This document shows positions 7,209 through 10,438 of a stretch of DNA of 10,438 bases, piece after piece. The notes below the pieces were generated by a model. It saw only the letters and a list, made by a program, of their open reading frames with translations. It made no database searches and was not told the DNA's origin. This DNA comes from Massilia sp. UBA2604 (lineage in GTDB: Bacteria; Pseudomonadota; Gammaproteobacteria; Burkholderiales; Burkholderiaceae_D), in NCBI GenBank assembly GCA_002339265.1, contig DDKG01000237.1, positions 1 through 10,438 of the forward strand. The letters run 5' to 3'. A program made the translations under genes and the position numbers. Numbering within the stretch: the first letter of the stretch is position 1; the number at the start of each line of letters is the position of its first letter.

Positions 7209-8813
7209 ATGAGCGAACCGATCCTGCCACCGCTGTCGCCGCCGCTGCCACCGATGTCGGCGCCGTTCTCTGCCCGGAGCTCGGCCCAATTTCCGCGATC
7301 CGCCGCGCGTCCGTCCGCCGCAGACCGGCCGGCCGGGGCGGCGCTGGTGTACCTGGCCTGCGTGGGCGCGGCGCTGGCGGCCGGCATGGCGTGCGAACTC
7401 CTTGGCGCCGTGCGCGCGCTCGCCGTCATCGGCGCCGGCCTCGTGGTCCTGCTCGGCATGCGCGATTTCCGGGTCCTGGCCGTGGCGGTGGTCTTCCTGC
7501 TGCCTTTCGTGCCGACCCTGTTCCTGTCCGAGGGCGTGGCCGGCGTGTCCGGCCAGCGCATCGTCGCCCTGGTGATGCTGCTCGCCCTGGTGTCGGTCGC
7601 GTGCGGCCATGCGCTCGATCCCTGGCGCATCCGCTACCCTCGCTGGCGGCCGGCCTTCCTGGCCTATGTCGCCGTGTTCGTGTTCGCCGCCCTCAACGGC
7701 GCCAGGTCGGCGGGCGCCATCCCCGAGTATTTCCGGGTGCTCGAGGTGGTGGCCGAGACCACACCCCTGGGCTACCTGAAGGTGAGCCTGTTCGCCCCCG
7801 CGCTGGTGGTTGCCGGCTGTGCGATCGTGGGCCTGCTGGCGGCGAACGTGCGCGACCCGCGCTGGCTCCTGCTGCCGGTGCTGTCGTCGGCGGTGCTGCT
7901 GGCGGCGCTGGTGTGCCTGTTCGCGCTGCAGGGCGCCAGCGCCGGCGCCGACCTGGCGCAGCAGGAATCGCGCCGCGCGCTGTCGGTGCTGGGCCTGCAT
8001 GCGAACGAACTCGGCCTGTTGCTGAACATGGCGCTCGCGCTGGCCCTGTGCGCCCTCGGCGCAAGCCGGCGCGCCAGCGCGCGCGCCGTGCTGGCGCTGG
8101 CCTGCCCCGTGCTGATCGGGGGCGTCCTGATGACTTTCTCGCGCGGCGCCTTCCTCGGACTGGCGGTGGTCATCCTGTATGCGGTGGCGACCGTGCGCGC
8201 GCGCAGCTGGCCGGTCTGGGTGCTGGTCGCTCTGGCGCTGGCCGTGGCCCTGTCGTCCGATTCCCTGGCCGAGCGGGCGCTGCACGGCATCGGCGGCGGC
8301 GACCTTGGCCTGCTCAGCTCGGGCCGGGTCGACGCCATCTGGCTGCCGCTCGCGTCCGAAATCCTCGACCACCCGATCCTGGGCGCCGGCCACGCATCGA
8401 TCCTGTGGTCGCAGGCGGCGCAGGCGCGCACGATCCTGCCGGTGGGCCATCCGCACAGCGCCTATCTGGCCGCGCTGCTCGACGTCGGCATCGCGGGCAG
8501 CATGCTGATTGCGCTGTTCTTCGCCCATGCGTGGCGGCTGCTGCGGCGTGCGGCCCGCCAGGCCGGCGCAAACGCCCAGGGCGCGCTGGCCGGTTTCTTC
8601 AGTGGCGGCGCGGCCTGCATCCTGCTGCTGCTGGTCCAGGGCCTGACCGACGACAGCTTCATGCCGTCCTATACCCACGTGTATTTCTGGCTGTGCTACG
8701 GCGCGGCCGTTGGGACCCTGGCTGGCGCGCAGCCGTCAAGCGCGCGGCCTGCAGACGTGCAGCCGTCGAGCGCCCCGGCACGCGGTCGCCCCGCAGCGGG
8801 AGGCGCGTCATGA
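7209..8813 (+). CDS. O-antigen polymerase/ligase family membrane protein (Wzy/WaaL-like)
   Basis: The 534-residue product has about 12 hydrophobic segments between residue 44 and the C-terminal region. It carries Wzy_C marks: FSRGAFLGL with Ser311-Arg312-Gly313, Gly372-Arg373 followed by Trp, GAGH (392-395), and HPHSAYL (414-420) ahead of a final membrane pair. Family members transfer undecaprenyl-linked glycans on the periplasmic side, either growing the chain (Wzy) or attaching it to an acceptor (WaaL and protein ligases). Sequence alone does not settle which; a locus with several GT4 genes favours a polymerase. The first ~43 residues are Pro/Ser/Ala-rich and probably disordered. The start at ATG 7209 lacks a Shine-Dalgarno sequence (nearest GAGG is 21 nt away), so it may rely on coupling with the gene ending 23 nt upstream. 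The frame is open further upstream only as a shadow. The last ~35 residues are low complexity. The 3' end overlaps the next gene as ATGA. Confidence 0.9.
   Translation: MSEPILPPLSPPLPPMSAPFSARSSAQFPRSAARPSAADRPAGAALVYLACVGAALAAGMACELLGAVRALAVIGAGLVVLLGMRDFRVLAVAVVFLLPFVPTLFLSEGVAGVSGQRIVALVMLLALVSVACGHALDPWRIRYPRWRPAFLAYVAVFVFAALNGARSAGAIPEYFRVLEVVAETTPLGYLKVSLFAPALVVAGCAIVGLLAANVRDPRWLLLPVLSSAVLLAALVCLFALQGASAGADLAQQESRRALSVLGLHANELGLLLNMALALALCALGASRRASARAVLALACPVLIGGVLMTFSRGAFLGLAVVILYAVATVRARSWPVWVLVALALAVALSSDSLAERALHGIGGGDLGLLSSGRVDAIWLPLASEILDHPILGAGHASILWSQAAQARTILPVGHPHSAYLAALLDVGIAGSMLIALFFAHAWRLLRRAARQAGANAQGALAGFFSGGAACILLLLVQGLTDDSFMPSYTHVYFWLCYGAAVGTLAGAQPSSARPADVQPSSAPARGRPAAGGAS
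8729..8773 (+). repeat. Imperfect 15-nt direct repeat, 30-nt period, in the ligase gene tail
   Basis: The 15-mers at 8729-8743 and 8759-8773 differ at one base (gcagccgtcRagcgc). Each encodes QPSSA in the low-complexity C-terminal tail of the Wzy-like protein. It looks like a local in-frame duplication of 10 codons that has partly diverged. Confidence 0.7.
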
Positions 8814-9925
8814 AAGTCTGTTTCGTCGGCATGGACAACCTGCCGGTGCTGGCCGAAGAATTCAATATGCACGGCATCGGCGGCGAGCAGGTCCAGCAGA
8901 CGCTGCTGGCCCTGGCGTTGGTGCAACGCGGCTTCGAGGTCAGCATGGTGGTGTACGACTACGGCCAGGCCGACCGCCGCAGCTGGTCGGGCATCGTCAC
9001 CCACCGCGCCTTCCGCCAGACGGCCGGGCTGCCCCTGCTGCGCTTCGTGTATCCGCGCTGGATCAAGACCTGGCTCGCCCTGCGCCGCGCCGATGCCGAC
9101 GTGTACTACCTGAGCTGCGCCGGCATGCAGCTGGGGCTGGTGGCGCTGTTCTGCCGCCGGCATGGCCGCAAGCTGGTGTTCCGGGTCGCGCACGACAGCG
9201 ATTGCGTGCCCGATGCGCTCCTGATCAAGTACCGGCGCGACCGCAAGCTGTACGAATACGGCTTGCGGCGAGCCCACCTGGTGCTGGTCCAGACCCGGCG
9301 CCAGCGCGACGCCATGCTGCAGAACTACCGGCGCGACAGCACGATCGCGCGCATGCTGGTGCAGGCGGCGGCGGGGCCGGTGGAACGCGATATCGATGTG
9401 CTGTGGGTGAACAACCTGCGCCAGTTCAAGCGTCCCGACCTGCTGCTCGAACTCGCGCGCCGCCTGCCACATTTGCGCTTCTGCATGATCGGCGGCGAGC
9501 AGCCCGGCGCCGCCGGACTGTATGCCGATATCGCGGCCCAGGCCGCGCAGCTGCCGAACCTGTCCTTCAGCGGCCGCGTGCCGTATCACCGGATGGCCGG
9601 GCGCTACGCGGCGGCGCGCGTGTTCGTCAATACCTCGGACAGCGAAGGCTTTCCCAACTCCTATCTGCAAGCCTGGATCCACGGCACTCCCACGGTCGCC
9701 TTTTTCGATCCCGACGGCGTGATCGCCCGCGAAGGACTCGGCCATGCGGCAAGCACGCTGGACGACATGGCGGCGCAGGTCGCGGCGCTGGCCGCGTGCG
9801 GCGCCGACTGGCAGGCGCGCAGCGCGCGCTGCCTTGCCTATATGGAGCGGCATTATGCCGAGCAGGACGTGCTCGGCCCCTATCTGGATGGACTCACGGA
9901 GGTCTGCCATGGAACAAGGAACTGA
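8810..9925 (+). CDS. Glycosyltransferase family 4 with E-x7-Q motif
   Basis: The 371-residue product begins MKVCFVGMDNLPVL and has the N-terminal loop GIGGEQVQQTLLALAL, typical of GT4 acceptor-side loops. The C-terminal half has VNNLRQFKRPDLLLELARRLP, where Lys and Arg sit at the usual phosphate-binding position, then CMIGGEQP, FSGRVPYHRM and DSEGFPNSYLQAW. In that last block Glu279 is present, but the second acidic position of the E-x7-E motif is Gln287; I recall this EGFPN-x-x-x-QAW form as common in one GT4 subgroup. It should transfer one sugar onto the lipid-linked intermediate in the cytoplasm; donor and acceptor are not known. ATG 8810 overlaps the ligase stop as ATGA and has GGGAGG (8798-8803) at 6 nt. 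The same frame continues upstream only as a shadow of the ligase gene. Confidence 0.92.
   Translation: MKVCFVGMDNLPVLAEEFNMHGIGGEQVQQTLLALALVQRGFEVSMVVYDYGQADRRSWSGIVTHRAFRQTAGLPLLRFVYPRWIKTWLALRRADADVYYLSCAGMQLGLVALFCRRHGRKLVFRVAHDSDCVPDALLIKYRRDRKLYEYGLRRAHLVLVQTRRQRDAMLQNYRRDSTIARMLVQAAAGPVERDIDVLWVNNLRQFKRPDLLLELARRLPHLRFCMIGGEQPGAAGLYADIAAQAAQLPNLSFSGRVPYHRMAGRYAAARVFVNTSDSEGFPNSYLQAWIHGTPTVAFFDPDGVIAREGLGHAASTLDDMAAQVAALAACGADWQARSARCLAYMERHYAEQDVLGPYLDGLTEVCHGTRN
9898..9902 (+). promoter_or_regulatory. Ribosome binding site for the truncated GT4 gene
   Basis: GGAGG lies 6 nt before ATG 9909, inside the coding end of the preceding GT4 gene. It decides the start of a gene whose stop lies beyond the window. 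Confidence 0.7.
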
Positions 9926-10438
9926 ACGGCCGCTGCATGTGATGTTCCTGGTCGTGTCCGCCAGCGTCGGCGGGGCCGAGACCCACGCGGTGACCCTGGC
10001 CCAGGCGCTCGACCGGCGCCGCTTCTCGGTGTCGCTGGTCTATCTGAAGGACGAGGCCGAGATTCCCGGCGCCTTCGACGACGAGGGGTGCCGGGTGTCG
10101 GCGTTCTGCCTGAACGCGCGCAACAAGCTCGACCTGGGCGCGGCGCGCCGGCTGGCGGACTATGCGGCGCAGCACGAAGTCGACATCGTCGTCTGCGCCA
10201 ACCCGTATCCGCTGATCTATGCATGGGCGGTACGGCTGCTGTCGCGCAAACGCCTGCGCGTGGTCGAGATCCTGCACTCGACCGAGCCGTTCACGCGCCG
10301 CGCCTGGCTGCAGATGTATTTATACCGGCCCCTGATGTGGATGTCCGACCTGCTGGTCTTCGTCTGCAAGAACCAGCGCTCGTACTGGGAGACCCAGCGG
10401 GTCCGGGCGCGCAGTTCGCAGGTGGTGCACAACGGCGT
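9909..10438 (+). CDS. Glycosyltransferase family 4, N-terminal half (3' truncated by window edge)
   Basis: The frame runs open from ATG 9909 to the window end, giving 176 residues with no stop. The N-terminus has PLHVMFLVVSASVGGAETH, the classic GT4 first strand and Gly-rich acceptor loop (SVGGAETH). Later come VDIVVCANPYPLIYAWAVRLL and LLVFVCKNQRSYWE, then VVHNG near the edge, which normally marks the end of the first GT-B half. The donor-binding half is therefore outside the window. GGAGG at 9898-9902 with a 6-nt spacer fixes the start, and the gene overlaps the preceding GT4 gene by 17 nt. It is probably the third sugar-adding enzyme of the same operon. Family assignment is firm for the visible half; specificity is unknown. 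Confidence 0.88.
   Translation, partial: MEQGTERPLHVMFLVVSASVGGAETHAVTLAQALDRRRFSVSLVYLKDEAEIPGAFDDEGCRVSAFCLNARNKLDLGAARRLADYAAQHEVDIVVCANPYPLIYAWAVRLLSRKRLRVVEILHSTEPFTRRAWLQMYLYRPLMWMSDLLVFVCKNQRSYWETQRVRARSSQVVHNG

Noticed and set aside
5425..7251. 608-codon open frame on the - strand
   Set aside because: It mirrors the formyltransferase-like gene. High GC keeps antisense frames open, and the translation is compositionally biased, including a GNGNGN run from the hexamer array, with no recognisable domain.
7095..8678. 527-codon open frame on the - strand
   Set aside because: The product is a Gln/Arg/His/Ala-rich shadow of the Wzy-like gene, which has clear membrane segments and motifs on the + strand.
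8696..9910. 404-codon open frame on the - strand
   Set aside because: It is antisense to a GT4 gene with full motifs and has no motif of its own.

Overview
The window is about 70% GC by eye. It reads as one uninterrupted, single-strand (+) stretch of an exopolysaccharide or other surface-polysaccharide locus. The GC content, the codon use and the gene set (CelD/BcsL-type acyltransferase, GT4 enzymes, O-antigen-ligase-like protein, formyltransferase-like protein) suggest a betaproteobacterium, perhaps Oxalobacteraceae such as Massilia or Duganella. That placement is an inference; no rRNA or other taxonomic marker is present.

Layout: (1) 2-916, the 3' part of a GNAT/FemAB-fold acyltransferase that runs in from upstream; (2) 904-1128, a 74-residue protein with a C-terminal membrane anchor; (3) 1144-2286, a family 4 glycosyltransferase; (4) 2330-3373, a DUF354 GT-B/epimerase-like protein; (5) 3360-4535, a Gfo/Idh/MocA NAD(P)-dependent sugar oxidoreductase; (6) 4535-5431, an aldo/keto-reductase-like TIM-barrel protein of unknown activity; (7) 5410-7185, a degenerate formyltransferase-like domain joined to a GINT1_N/GH43-like beta-propeller; (8) 7209-8813, a polytopic Wzy/WaaL-type O-antigen polymerase or ligase; (9) 8810-9925, a second GT4 enzyme; (10) 9909 to the window end, the N-terminal half of a third GT4 enzyme. 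Seven of the nine junctions overlap, by 1 to 22 nt, and the other two gaps that follow genes 2 and 3 are 15 and 43 nt; the gap before gene 8 is 23 nt. No terminator, promoter, RNA gene, insertion sequence or CRISPR array was seen, so the window is probably the interior of one long operon. No gene-free stretch exceeds 43 nt.

Working together, the three GT4 enzymes would assemble a lipid-linked repeat unit on the cytoplasmic face. The oxidoreductase, DUF354 and TIM-barrel proteins would make or modify an unusual sugar, and the acyltransferase would decorate it. The Wzy-like membrane protein would polymerise or transfer the product on the periplasmic face. A flippase, an initiating phosphoglycosyltransferase and export proteins are not in the window and would be expected nearby. 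The least understood part is the tightly coupled four-gene block 2330-7185. It ends in a formyltransferase-like protein that appears to lack its catalytic residues and carries a hexanucleotide repeat in its linker.
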